Source of the DNA: Flectobacillus major DSM 103
GTDB taxonomy: Bacteria > Bacteroidota > Bacteroidia > Cytophagales > Spirosomataceae
Direction: 5' to 3'
DNA: 64,000 nucleotides
Assembly (NCBI RefSeq): GCF_000427405.1
Contig: NZ_KE386491.1
Coordinates: 913,001 to 977,000 of the forward strand
In this document: positions 17,013 through 25,450 of the stretch, one piece after another
Numbering within the stretch: position 1 is the stretch's first letter
Layout: every line of letters starts with the position of its first letter
Program-made: the position numbers and the translations under genes
Notes under the pieces: generated by a model
Database searches by the model: none
What the model saw: only the letters and a program-made list of their open reading frames with translations
What the model was told of the DNA's origin: nothing

Positions 17013-18320
17013 ATGTATAAAAAATGTTTTTCTGTTAAAAAACATATGTATATCGCACAACTCCTAATAATTGTATCAATCTATTTTAGTTGTAAGAATG
17101 ACGGTGTAGTTAAAAAAGATGATAGTATGTACTCTATAAAAGTAGAGACTGCTCATCTTAATATTTGGTCTAGATATGTGAATCAATATAATATTCTAAA
17201 TGATTTTACGGGGCTTGATGGAGAGGTATCTTTACCAACTCCCGAGGAATGTCATGATGGTAAAATCAATGCTCTTGGTTGGTGGACGCCAATCGAAAAT
17301 GGTGCTTTTTTCAATGGTATATATATGGATGGCTTGATAAAAAGATGGAAGCATACAAAATCTGAAGATGACCTTCAGAAGATTAAAAGAATAGCCAGTG
17401 GACTAATTTATTTGTCTTCGATTAGTAAAACTCCTGGTTTCGTTGCCCGAGGAGTCGCAAGGGATGGTTTTTCTCATTATGCAATGAGTTCGAATGATCA
17501 AGTTGGGGGGTGGTTCTATGGTCTATGGTTATACCTGAAATCAGGATTAGCCTCTGAGTCTGAAAGAAGAATTATTGAAACTAAAATGCAAGAAGTTGTT
17601 CGGGAGATTGTCCGATTAAAATATTTTGTACCAGCAGAGCCTCCATTTTTAACACGTGGCTCATTGGGTTGGTTCGATCATAATTCAGCAAGGCTTCTCT
17701 TTATGTTCAAAGCATTATATTCACTAACTTCTGATAAATACTGGTCAGATCTCTATTCTAAAAGTTTATCCGAAAAGGGAGGTTTCTCTAAGAAAACGAG
17801 ATTAGAAATAATTGAAGATGGTATTATTACAGATAAACAAAATATTAATTCAACATGGGATAAAAGCCCTTCAATTGGTTGTTTGAGAGAGCTGTGGGAG
17901 CTAGAGCAAGATACATTGATTCGCAATAGTTATAAAAAAGGATTGACTATATCTGCAGTAAACGTAATGAAAAATATCGGAAAGGCATATCTTTGGAATC
18001 CAAATGATTCTACTAAACTAGAATTAGATTGGAGAAAGCTTAATATGTTTTGGGTACCACAAAAAACAGATAAGGAAGCAGAAGAGTTAGCCGAAAAACA
18101 ATTACGAATACTTTATAAAACTGTTCAAAGAAGGGTTTTTGAAGATGTCAATTTGCGTGATCCTATTTTTTCAGCATGGGTTATAACTCAGAGTCCTGAC
18201 GTTCAAATGCTAAAAGAAAAACGAAAAGATCTTCTAAAGCTAATCGACTATTATGATTACTCAAATATATACCATGTTTGGTTTTTTCCTGTGGAGTCAA
18301 TTTGGTGGACTCTTAACTAG
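17013..18320 (+). CDS. Lipoprotein of unknown function, paralogue 2
   Basis: 435 residues from the first ATG; the internal ATG at 17046 (residue 12) gives a tighter signal peptide ending at the lipid-attachment cysteine (C27 from the first ATG, IYFSC). It aligns along its length with the lipoprotein at 15013: ALGWWTPIENGAFFNG, RGVARDGFSHY, SNDQVGGWFYG, PAEPPF, FDHN, STWDKSPSIGCLR, DWRKLN and VWFFPVES are shared. The two proteins are diverged duplicates rather than recent copies. Function unknown; conserved aromatic and acidic residues in a capsule locus suggest binding or cleavage of the secreted polysaccharide. Confidence 0.8.
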   Translation: MYKKCFSVKKHMYIAQLLIIVSIYFSCKNDGVVKKDDSMYSIKVETAHLNIWSRYVNQYNILNDFTGLDGEVSLPTPEECHDGKINALGWWTPIENGAFFNGIYMDGLIKRWKHTKSEDDLQKIKRIASGLIYLSSISKTPGFVARGVARDGFSHYAMSSNDQVGGWFYGLWLYLKSGLASESERRIIETKMQEVVREIVRLKYFVPAEPPFLTRGSLGWFDHNSARLLFMFKALYSLTSDKYWSDLYSKSLSEKGGFSKKTRLEIIEDGIITDKQNINSTWDKSPSIGCLRELWELEQDTLIRNSYKKGLTISAVNVMKNIGKAYLWNPNDSTKLELDWRKLNMFWVPQKTDKEAEELAEKQLRILYKTVQRRVFEDVNLRDPIFSAWVITQSPDVQMLKEKRKDLLKLIDYYDYSNIYHVWFFPVESIWWTLN

Positions 18321-18615
18321 TGTTACTATTATTAATTAACTTGCTAAGGATAACCTTCTAGGTTGGATATTTTAGTTAAATATATAAAATAATATCATAT
18401 ACCCGTATGAGTTATAGATATATAAAGTATATAGATATTTTAACTGCAATAAAAATATAAAATTTCTAATATTTAATATTCATTGAAAGTGTTGATATAT
18501 ACGTAGGGTAGAGTATTATATGCAAAAAATCATACATTTATCATGCTTTTGCAAGTATTTTCCTCTAATCTTACGTTCCAAAATCTACTTCACTGTAATT
18601 TCCGGAAAAATATTA

Positions 18616-18645
18616 TTGTATTTTTCCTAGTTTATGCTATCTTTG
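18616..18645 (+). promoter_or_regulatory. Bacteroidota-type promoter for the 18.85-kb gene
   Basis: A TTG at 18616-18618, a 19-base spacer and TATCTTTG at 18638-18645 match the Bacteroidota consensus (TTG, about 19-20 bases, TAnnTTTG). Transcription would begin near 18652, leaving a leader of nearly 200 bases before the ATG at 18849. The rest of the 528-base gap from 18321 shows no convincing gene. Confidence 0.55.
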
Positions 18646-18744
18646 AGCAGTTGATTAATATAAAGAATGCCCTATTATCAACGCCAACAAGATTTAATAG
18701 ATTGGTAAATACACTTCTTCTTGCTACATTATATAAAACAACCG

Positions 18745-18842
18745 CTAATTATTGCTGAAAATTATATCCGTTGTTATGCTTTGGCATAATACAAAACGAT
18801 TTCATTCAAATGCTTTCAGGATTTACTAAAAGCAATAATTAG
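18745..18842 (+). promoter_or_regulatory. Structured 5' leader with a 12-bp long-range inverted repeat
   Basis: Arms 18745-18756 (CTAATTATTGCT) and 18831-18842 are perfectly complementary over 12 bp and enclose 74 bases, within which a small hairpin (18774-18779/18784-18789, 4-base loop) is visible. The right arm ends 6 bases before the ATG at 18849, so pairing would hide the ribosome-binding region. It lies inside the leader predicted from the promoter at 18616-18645. Confidence 0.45.
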
Positions 18843-18848
18843 AATATT

Positions 18849-19520
18849 ATGCTTCGTTCGCTCTTAATAATTATAATGCTGTTTTTGCCATGTAGTTTGT
18901 ATAGTCAAAGTTTTATACAAGGTGGAGGCGTAAGCCTATTGGCATCGAGCTCAGGCTTGGGATTAGAGTTTTCTTGGCAAAAGCCTAGTAGTCCAAATCT
19001 AAGATACCGTTTGGGCTATACGTATTTTGAGTTTTTGAAAACGCAACGAATCAATATGGAAAAACAGAAAAATATTGATTTGACTCCGCAGTTACGCAAA
19101 CAGGTGCTGTATGGTGTTGTTGATTATTTTCCATTTAAGAAAAAACGTTGGCATGTCTCGGCAGGTTTGGCTTATAATATCAAAGACCAATATCAGTTTA
19201 AGGCGAGTACCGAAACAGGCGTAATATTTGGGGGAATAGAGATTTATGCCGAAGACTTCGGTACAATAGAAGGAGATATTCGTTGGAGCAAACTAATGCC
19301 ATATTTGGGTATTGGTTATGTGGCTAATCTTTATAAAGATAAAGTATTATTGGGTATAGATATTGGCTCATATTATATGGGTAGCCCTAAGCTAAATTTA
19401 AGCTATGAAGGCTTTTTGGAAACAACCACCTTGGACGAAGAAATCCCAAAAATAGAGCATAATCTAAGAGGTTATTCGTACTATCCCAATATAGCATTTA
19501 CATTAGGCTATCGTTTTTAA
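18849..19520 (+). CDS. Outer-membrane beta-barrel-like protein
   Basis: 223 residues with an N-terminal signal (hydrophobic 4-16, cleavage near LYSQS). The rest alternates hydrophobic and polar residues with glycines (GLGLEFSWQ, YRLGYTYFEF, WHVSAGLAYNI, MPYLGIGYVANLY) and ends in NIAFTLGYRF, a C-terminal aromatic strand typical of outer-membrane barrels. No family recognised. It is followed 100 bases later by a lipoprotein gene, the same barrel-plus-lipoprotein arrangement seen at 16.5-18.3 kb. A structured leader lies in front. Confidence 0.65.
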   Translation: MLRSLLIIIMLFLPCSLYSQSFIQGGGVSLLASSSGLGLEFSWQKPSSPNLRYRLGYTYFEFLKTQRINMEKQKNIDLTPQLRKQVLYGVVDYFPFKKKRWHVSAGLAYNIKDQYQFKASTETGVIFGGIEIYAEDFGTIEGDIRWSKLMPYLGIGYVANLYKDKVLLGIDIGSYYMGSPKLNLSYEGFLETTTLDEEIPKIEHNLRGYSYYPNIAFTLGYRF

Positions 19521-19528
19521 GATAGTCA

Positions 19529-19578
19529 CTGTGTAATTGTTCTTTATAAACTACGCCGTGTTAATGGACAATTCACAG
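19529..19578 (+). terminator. Imperfect hairpin between the 18.85-kb and 19.6-kb genes
   Basis: Arms 19529-19542 and 19566-19578 pair over 13 bp with one bulged base and one G-U pair around a 23-base loop. It has no U-tract, so it may modulate the downstream gene rather than terminate. Confidence 0.3.
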
Positions 19579-19620
19579 AAAGTTATCCAATTAACAAACT
19601 ACCAATAAATACAACCGAAG

Positions 19621-21213
19621 ATGAAAAAAATAATTGGGTTATTAATACTGATAGGTTTTATCGTTTGGGCCTGTGAAAATCCATTGGAAGGTTTTACACT
19701 AAGATTCAAAGAGCCTATCGAAAAGGCAAAACTTGATATACGGGTTTATAATGTATCTGGGGCATTGCCACAAAACATCAAAGTAAGTTTTGTAGGGCCC
19801 GATTCAAGCTTGGTGGTTACTAATTTGAATACGAAAAAATTCAAACTGAATGCAGAAGGAGTAATGATAGTGGCTGTTAACCCTGAAATTATTCCGTCGA
19901 CTGAGCGACCTGTGCGATTTTCGGTAATTGTAGACGCCCCAGGTTATACTCGTGCTATAAAGAGCTTTATATACACAAGTCAAGCCAACAAAAGTGCAAG
20001 CTTTCCTTTGTTTAATGAGTCGACGCCGCCATCGGGAGTATCGTCTTTTGAAACAACCATCAATACCGACGTTACTACTGAACAAAAATTTACCAGTGTT
20101 CAAAGCAGCAAATCAGAGCAAAGTACGGTCTTCTTTAGAGCAGGTACAACGCTAAAAGATATAGAACAAAATACAGTTTTGGGGCCTTTGAATTTGGTGA
20201 TGCTTCATTTTGACAACAGGGGGAGTACAAGAGGTTTTTTGCCAGTAGGAGGAGTCGCCACGAATCCATTAGATACACAAGGGAAAGCTTTGGCCGACCC
20301 ATTTGATTTACCCAATATTGCAGGATTTGTATCGATAGAATTAAGCAATGCGTTAGGACAAATTGTCAAGACGCTATCCAAGCCATTAGGAATAAAAATT
20401 GAACTGAATTCTTCAACGATCAATCCTACCACTGGTAAGGCTATACAAGTAGGAGAGTCGATTCCTATTTGTAGCTACGATGGCGATAAAGGCGAGTGGC
20501 GAGTAGAGGGTTCGGCAACGATTGCCAAGTATGCTTCTAATGGAAAATTGTATGTACAGTTTGATGCCAGTCATTTGAGTTATTGGATTGTTTGCTGGCC
20601 ACGTTCGATTTGTAGAAAAGGGCCAACATTTACTTTCAAAAGCCAGTTGAAAAATGTAGATTTAACCTATTATTGTCAATTGGTAGATGCCAGTAACAAT
20701 AAATTGTTCCGTGAATATTATTTAACGGTAAATGACGGTTCAAGTTTTACACTTACTTTTGTACCAAAAGATATTAGCAATCTTAAAATGCGTGTATTTG
20801 CCGCTAATAATATTATGGGCGGTGATCGTACCAAAATTATAGCCGAATCGGCAGTAGTAGGGCTTTGTGAGGACAAGAGATTACAAGTAGATGTAAGTAG
20901 TTTACCCGTCCCACCTTCAGTTTCTGTAGCTTTTGATATTGTATGTCCAACTGGAAAAGTAATGGACGAACAGGCCTTACCTTCTCAATTTAGGATTCAG
21001 TTTAGTACACCAGATGCTAATAGTTGGAGGGAGTTACTCACATTGACAAGGACATCGCTAAAGGCTACAACCTATAAAGTGTTACAAAAAGGAACGTATG
21101 ATTTTAGAGCCAGTACCGATGGAGGCGTAACATGGCCTTATAAGGAGAACAAAAAGTATTTAAACAGTGCATTAATAACCTACAAAATTGAGGATAAAAG
21201 CTTTTGTAAATAG
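19621..21213 (+). CDS. Large lipoprotein of unknown function
   Basis: 530 residues. The signal MKKIIGLLILIGFIVWAC has a lipobox with cysteine at 18, so surface or periplasmic anchoring is predicted. The body is rich in beta-strand patterns (KLDIRVYNVSG, ALPQNIKVSF, GPLNLVMLHF) and looks like several Ig-like or carbohydrate-binding-type beta-sandwich modules; a WIVCWPRSICRKGPTF stretch near 320-336 holds two cysteines. No recognised family. It follows the barrel gene and precedes the priming glycosyltransferase, so a role at the cell surface linked to the polysaccharide is plausible but unproven. Confidence 0.7.
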   Translation: MKKIIGLLILIGFIVWACENPLEGFTLRFKEPIEKAKLDIRVYNVSGALPQNIKVSFVGPDSSLVVTNLNTKKFKLNAEGVMIVAVNPEIIPSTERPVRFSVIVDAPGYTRAIKSFIYTSQANKSASFPLFNESTPPSGVSSFETTINTDVTTEQKFTSVQSSKSEQSTVFFRAGTTLKDIEQNTVLGPLNLVMLHFDNRGSTRGFLPVGGVATNPLDTQGKALADPFDLPNIAGFVSIELSNALGQIVKTLSKPLGIKIELNSSTINPTTGKAIQVGESIPICSYDGDKGEWRVEGSATIAKYASNGKLYVQFDASHLSYWIVCWPRSICRKGPTFTFKSQLKNVDLTYYCQLVDASNNKLFREYYLTVNDGSSFTLTFVPKDISNLKMRVFAANNIMGGDRTKIIAESAVVGLCEDKRLQVDVSSLPVPPSVSVAFDIVCPTGKVMDEQALPSQFRIQFSTPDANSWRELLTLTRTSLKATTYKVLQKGTYDFRASTDGGVTWPYKENKKYLNSALITYKIEDKSFCK

Positions 21214-21499
21214 TTTTATCTGGATAAATATCCAAACAAACGTTTGAACCTGCTTCGTCAGCGGGATAAAGTATTTTATGTGTTTTGGTATTATAATGAA
21301 ATTTATGAGATTGTTAAAGATATATATTCTTTGACATCTTTCTTAATCTATATTTAGCTAGATTTATACTAGATATAGATAAAATAAAACTCTTGCTTCT
21401 CTCTTTGCTACCTAGCCTAAGTATTAAAAATATTAAAGTTATCAACCTGCTATAGGTATTGATACTGGATTGCTTTACATAAAGAAACTTGATACTACT

Positions 21500-22888
21500 A
21501 TGTATAACTCTATGAAAGGATTGGGCTATTATCGCCTATTATCAGACTTTATTTTCATTTTTGTGTCTTTTGAAATGGCCTCAACCATGAGTGGAAGAGA
21601 GCTGTCTCGATTGGATTGGGGAATGCTCCTCTTCCTAATGGTTGCGTGGTATTTTTCTAGCAAAGCTACCAACCTATACGACGATTTCCGAACGGTAAAA
21701 TTTATTGATGAGTTTTTGTTGCTGATACCAAATTTAATGATTCAAATGATGGTATTGGTAACAGCTTTTTTTATGTTAGATGACAGAGTACATGCTCGTA
21801 AATTTGTTTTCTTGTATGTAGGGGTAAGTTTAGTGATATTGACGGTTAAGAAATATATAGCAAAAAAAATAGCTCAATTAAGACGTTTAAAAGGGAAAAG
21901 CTTAAGGAAAGTTTTAATTGTGGGAACTAGTGAAGTTGGAATGTCTTTTTATGAAATGATTAATAATTCTCATCATTACGGGTATAAAGTTGTAGGATTT
22001 GTTGACGCCTTCAAACCTGTTCACTTAAATGGGATGTACAAAGGAAATATTAGTGAAATAGAGGAGATTGTGAATAGGATGGAAGTAGATGAGGTGATAG
22101 TTGCACTTGATAAGTTTGAAGATGGTCAATTAGATGAAATAATTCGAGTAAATGAGAAGTTAGCTGTAAGAACACGCATTATTCCTGATTATTTTAGATT
22201 CAACTCAAGTCGTTTTAGTATTGAGATGTTTGGGAAATATCCTGTAGTAACAGTTCGTCATGAACCATTAGAGTATTTCCACTGGCGTGTGCTCAAAAGA
22301 GCATTCGATATAGTATTTAGCTTACTGGTATGTGTATTTATATTTTCATGGCTGTTTCCTATTATTGCAATTCTGATTAAGTTAGATTCAAAAGGACCAG
22401 TTTTATTTGTGCAAGAACGATGGGGTAGAGGTAGCAAACCTATTAAGTGTTTCAAATTTCGTTCAATGCGTACCAATGCTCCAGATATTGACAAAACAGG
22501 TAAGTTTATGCAGGCAGGACAAGATGACCCACGGATTACTAAAGTAGGGAAGTTTTTACGTAAAACAAATCTTGATGAGTTTCCTCAGTTTCTTAATGTG
22601 ATTTTAGGAGATATGTCTGTTGTAGGCCCAAGACCTCATGCTGTAAAACATAATATTGAGACAATGGGTAAAATTGATAATTATTTAGTTAGACACTGGG
22701 TTAAACCAGGAATTACAGGCCTAGCTCAGGCTAATGGTTATCGTGGAGAAACAACCGATTTTAATTTGATGCGAAAAAGAGTACATTTTGATATTTGGTA
22801 TATCGAAAATTGGACATTCTGGTTAGATATAAAAATTATCTTTATGACTGCCTATAACATGATAAAGGGCGAACCAACCGCTTATTAA
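21500..22888 (+). CDS. Undecaprenyl-phosphate sugar-1-phosphate transferase (WcaJ/WbaP-like)
   Basis: Starts repeat-unit synthesis by moving a hexose-1-phosphate onto undecaprenyl phosphate in the inner membrane. The ATG at 21500 gives 462 residues; an in-frame TTG 30 bases upstream is a poorer start. Seen: four N-terminal membrane helices, a CoA-binding-like domain (VLIVGTSEVGMSF near 142), a fifth helix, then the bacterial sugar transferase domain with KRAFDIVFS near 267, FKFRSMR near 320, the FPQFLNVILGDMSVVGPRP block near 358-376 and KPGITGLAQ near 401. Length and layout fit the WcaJ type (glucose-1-phosphate) but the sugar is not proven. Confidence 0.92.
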   Translation: MYNSMKGLGYYRLLSDFIFIFVSFEMASTMSGRELSRLDWGMLLFLMVAWYFSSKATNLYDDFRTVKFIDEFLLLIPNLMIQMMVLVTAFFMLDDRVHARKFVFLYVGVSLVILTVKKYIAKKIAQLRRLKGKSLRKVLIVGTSEVGMSFYEMINNSHHYGYKVVGFVDAFKPVHLNGMYKGNISEIEEIVNRMEVDEVIVALDKFEDGQLDEIIRVNEKLAVRTRIIPDYFRFNSSRFSIEMFGKYPVVTVRHEPLEYFHWRVLKRAFDIVFSLLVCVFIFSWLFPIIAILIKLDSKGPVLFVQERWGRGSKPIKCFKFRSMRTNAPDIDKTGKFMQAGQDDPRITKVGKFLRKTNLDEFPQFLNVILGDMSVVGPRPHAVKHNIETMGKIDNYLVRHWVKPGITGLAQANGYRGETTDFNLMRKRVHFDIWYIENWTFWLDIKIIFMTAYNMIKGEPTAY

Positions 22889-22943
22889 TTACTTGCTATT
22901 GGTACAAAAAGCAGTGGTAAAAATGTCACAAACATAGCAAAAT

Positions 22944-24011
22944 ATGAATAATAATTACGTGATTATCATGGCAGGTGGGGTTGGAACTAGATTTTGGCCA
23001 TTTAGTAGGGTTACTAATCCGAAGCAGTTTCATGATGTTTTAGGAACAGGCAGAAGTTTGTTGCAGCAAACCGCCGACCGTTTTGAAAACATTTGTCCGC
23101 AAGAACATATTTATGTAGTTACCAATGAAGACTACGTCGGTTTGGTGCTGGAACAATTACCTTTTTTGAAGCCAGAACAAGTATTGTCAGAGCCTGTGCG
23201 ACGTAATACCGCACCTTGCGTAGCTTATGCTTCATACAAAATTGCTCAACAAAACCCTTTGGCCAATATTGTAGTAGCTCCTGCCGACCATATTATTTTG
23301 AAGGAAAAAGCTTTTGAAGATAAAATAAAGATTGCCCTAGAGGCCTCGGCTCAAGGTGATGTGTTGGTTACTTTGGGCATTAGCCCTAGTCGCCCCGATA
23401 CAGGTTATGGTTATATTCAGTACGGAGCTGCGGAGGGTGAAGTGAAGAAAGTGAAGTCATTCCGAGAAAAACCCAATTTGGCTTTAGCGCAAGAGTTTTT
23501 GGCTAGTGGTGAGTATGTTTGGAATGCAGGTATTTTTATCTGGACAGCCCAAAGTATTATCAACGCTTTTGCTAAACATGCTCCTGCTATTCATCAAATC
23601 TTTGCAGAAGGAGCGTCGGTATATTATACGCCCGATGAAGAAACCTTTATTCAGGGGGCTTATAAAACCTGCGAGAGTATCTCTATCGATTATGCCATTC
23701 TAGAAAAATCAGATAATGTGTATGTGGTTTTGGGTGATATTGGCTGGTCAGATTTAGGTACATGGAAGTCTTTGTACGAAATATCGGAAAAAGACCAAGC
23801 CGAAAATGTGCTAGATGGCCAAACGATGTTATATGATGTAAAAAATTGTATCATCAAAACCCCACAAGGTAAATTAGTGGTAGTACAAGGGCTAGAAGAT
23901 TATATCGTAGCCGAATACGACAATGTATTGATGATATGTCAAAAAAGTCAAGAACAAAAAGTAAAAGACTTTGTAGCTCATGCTGGCGATATAGATAATT
24001 GTTTTGTTTAA
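22944..24011 (+). CDS. manC: Mannose-1-phosphate guanylyltransferase
   Basis: Makes GDP-mannose from GTP and mannose-1-phosphate. 355 residues, the short form without the C-terminal phosphomannose isomerase domain. Seen: the nucleotidyl-transferase signature MAGGVGTRFWPFSR (residues 9-22), PKQFHDV, VAPADHII near 112, GYGYIQYG near 150, FREKP near 173 and WNAGIFIW near 193. It is the last plus-strand gene of the capsule locus and ends at a two-way terminator. It implies mannose or a GDP-mannose-derived sugar in the polysaccharide. Codon use is more G/C-rich than that of the glycosyltransferase block. Confidence 0.93.
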   Translation: MNNNYVIIMAGGVGTRFWPFSRVTNPKQFHDVLGTGRSLLQQTADRFENICPQEHIYVVTNEDYVGLVLEQLPFLKPEQVLSEPVRRNTAPCVAYASYKIAQQNPLANIVVAPADHIILKEKAFEDKIKIALEASAQGDVLVTLGISPSRPDTGYGYIQYGAAEGEVKKVKSFREKPNLALAQEFLASGEYVWNAGIFIWTAQSIINAFAKHAPAIHQIFAEGASVYYTPDEETFIQGAYKTCESISIDYAILEKSDNVYVVLGDIGWSDLGTWKSLYEISEKDQAENVLDGQTMLYDVKNCIIKTPQGKLVVVQGLEDYIVAEYDNVLMICQKSQEQKVKDFVAHAGDIDNCFV

Positions 24012-24030
24012 AATATACTGTTATTTACGC

Positions 24031-24066
24031 AAAAACCTCCTGAAAATTTTATTTCAGGAGGTTTTT
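24031..24066 (+). terminator. Bidirectional terminator between manC and the LytTR gene
   Basis: Arms 24031-24045 and 24052-24066 form a 15-bp perfect stem with a 6-base loop. The arms carry A5 and T5 at the outer ends, so it reads as a U-tailed terminator from either side. The two flanking genes converge on it. Confidence 0.85.
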
Positions 24067-24070
24067 GTAT

Positions 24071-24478
24071 TTAATCAATAAAGGAAATATGTTTTTCTGT
24101 CAAAAATACACTTACTTCTTTCCACCTTCTTTTAGAAATAGGGATATTTTTGCCTGATTTGAGCGTTAAGCTTTTGGAATTATAATGGCCAATACAATTG
24201 ATATTGACAATAAATGCCTTATGTACTCTAAGAAAATGAGAAGACTTTTCAGCCAGACGAGGGAGTAGGTTTTTCAAAGTAATCGAAAATACCCTCGGAG
24301 GTTTATGACGCTGATGAATTACTGAATAATTTACTTGGGCTTCTATAAATATAATATCTTCGATATGAATAGTAATATTATATTTAGGTCTGTCCAATAG
24401 TTCGGGAGGGCATTTGTCTAGCAAGTAAGGATACGCAATTTTTACGTCCTTTTTCATAACTGTTAATGATGTTTCCAT
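24071..24478 (-). CDS. Stand-alone LytTR DNA-binding regulator
   Basis: 135 residues. Nearly the whole length is a LytTR DNA-binding domain: the IHIEDIIFIEAQVNYSVIH strand pattern near 36-55, LPRLAEKSSHFLRVHKAFIVNI near 70-91 and a final ISKRRWKEV block near 114. It has no receiver domain, so it is not a standard LytR/AlgR response regulator. It lies inside the capsule locus between manC and the tyrosine phosphatase gene and may control that locus. A LytS-type kinase gene without an adjacent LytTR partner lies 6 kb away (30.6-31.7 kb). Confidence 0.85.
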   Translation of the reverse strand: METSLTVMKKDVKIAYPYLLDKCPPELLDRPKYNITIHIEDIIFIEAQVNYSVIHQRHKPPRVFSITLKNLLPRLAEKSSHFLRVHKAFIVNINCIGHYNSKSLTLKSGKNIPISKRRWKEVSVFLTEKHISFID

Positions 24479-24659
24479 AAGCGAGATTTTATGATTGAAT
24501 ATCAGTTGATTCGTTTAAGTTTTTTGAAATAGTAACATTAATACTAGATGTTGAGCGAAAGTTGATGGCATTCGTTACTGTATTAAGATTGTTTTCAAAG
24601 AAATCATAAAGCGAACTTGTTGATAAATAGGGTATAGTTTGATAACTAATGGGCTGGCA

Positions 24660-24692
24660 ATATAGCCATATCGTTGGTCGATAAGGCTATAT
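24660..24692 (-). terminator. Stem-loop at the end of the phosphatase gene
   Basis: Arms 24660-24667 and 24685-24692 form 8 bp, continued after one mismatch by 5 bp (24669-24673/24679-24683) around a 5-base loop. It overlaps the stop codon region of the minus-strand phosphatase gene. No U-tract follows, so the strength is uncertain. Confidence 0.35.
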
Positions 24693-25450
24693 TATGCAAA
24701 GAGTTTTTTATTCAAAAAAGGGTAGTTTTCTAATAGTTTCATTTCCTTACTCATCTCAGAGAGTTTTTTTATTCTATTGAGATGACGCTCGTGGTGCAAA
24801 TCTGTACCAATAACATCATACAGATTATTTTTCATAAGCTGTAAGGCACATTTTTTAATATCGGGGCCATAATATCCTTCTACCGACAAAATATTAAGCT
24901 GTAACAGGCAGCCTAAATCCTTTAAGCGTTGAAAAACTTCAGGCTGAGCATGCCAGTATCTGTAACGTTCGGGGTGAGCAATGATTGGCGTAAAACCACG
25001 CTTGGTCATTTCAAAAACCCTTTGTTCAAAATTCATCAGAGGGGCAATCATTGGGTATTCGGCCAATAAATATTTGTTGCCAGGAAATGGAATCGTATTC
25101 TCTGACTGAAGAATTTCGGAAAAATTGTCGTCGATATAATACTCGGCCGAGCCTTGAATAGTCATATTGATATTTTGCTGAGCAAGGGCGGCATTTACTT
25201 CATCTACTTTTCCTTTAATAATACTTGGCGTGTTGGGGTATACCTCCATGCGAATGTGAGGTGTCGTAATGATGTTATGAAAACCCAACTGTGACAGCTC
25301 ACTAATTAGATTAACAGAGGTCTCCATATCGGGCGAGCCATCGTCAATACCGGGCAATACATGTGAGTGAATGTCTGTTAGAATTGCATGATTAATAAAA
25401 TCATAAATTCTTGCGTTATTAGGCTTTTTACTCTTAAAAAATGAAAACAT
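24692..25450 (-). CDS. CpsB/YwqE-type PHP protein-tyrosine phosphatase
   Basis: 252 residues of the PHP-fold tyrosine phosphatase family that dephosphorylates BY-kinases such as Wzc. Metal-binding motifs are present: DIHSHVLPGIDDG near 31-43 (H-x-H), TTPHIR near 61, EYPM near 131, AHPERYRYW near 158-166 and GTDLHHERH near 215. No signal peptide, so cytosolic. It closes the capsule locus on the opposite strand, and together with the Wzc-like kinase at the other end would set the phosphorylation state of the tyrosine tail. Confidence 0.9.
   Translation of the reverse strand: MFSFFKSKKPNNARIYDFINHAILTDIHSHVLPGIDDGSPDMETSVNLISELSQLGFHNIITTPHIRMEVYPNTPSIIKGKVDEVNAALAQQNINMTIQGSAEYYIDDNFSEILQSENTIPFPGNKYLLAEYPMIAPLMNFEQRVFEMTKRGFTPIIAHPERYRYWHAQPEVFQRLKDLGCLLQLNILSVEGYYGPDIKKCALQLMKNNLYDVIGTDLHHERHLNRIKKLSEMSKEMKLLENYPFLNKKLFA

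Noticed and set aside
18543-18758. 71-codon open frame in the gap before the 18.85-kb gene
   Set aside because: Composition is like the surrounding AT-rich non-coding DNA, there is no recognisable protein pattern, and it overlaps the predicted promoter and leader.
21470-21499. Longer WcaJ-like frame from a TTG codon
   Set aside because: The added 10 residues precede a good ATG and add nothing to the first membrane segment.
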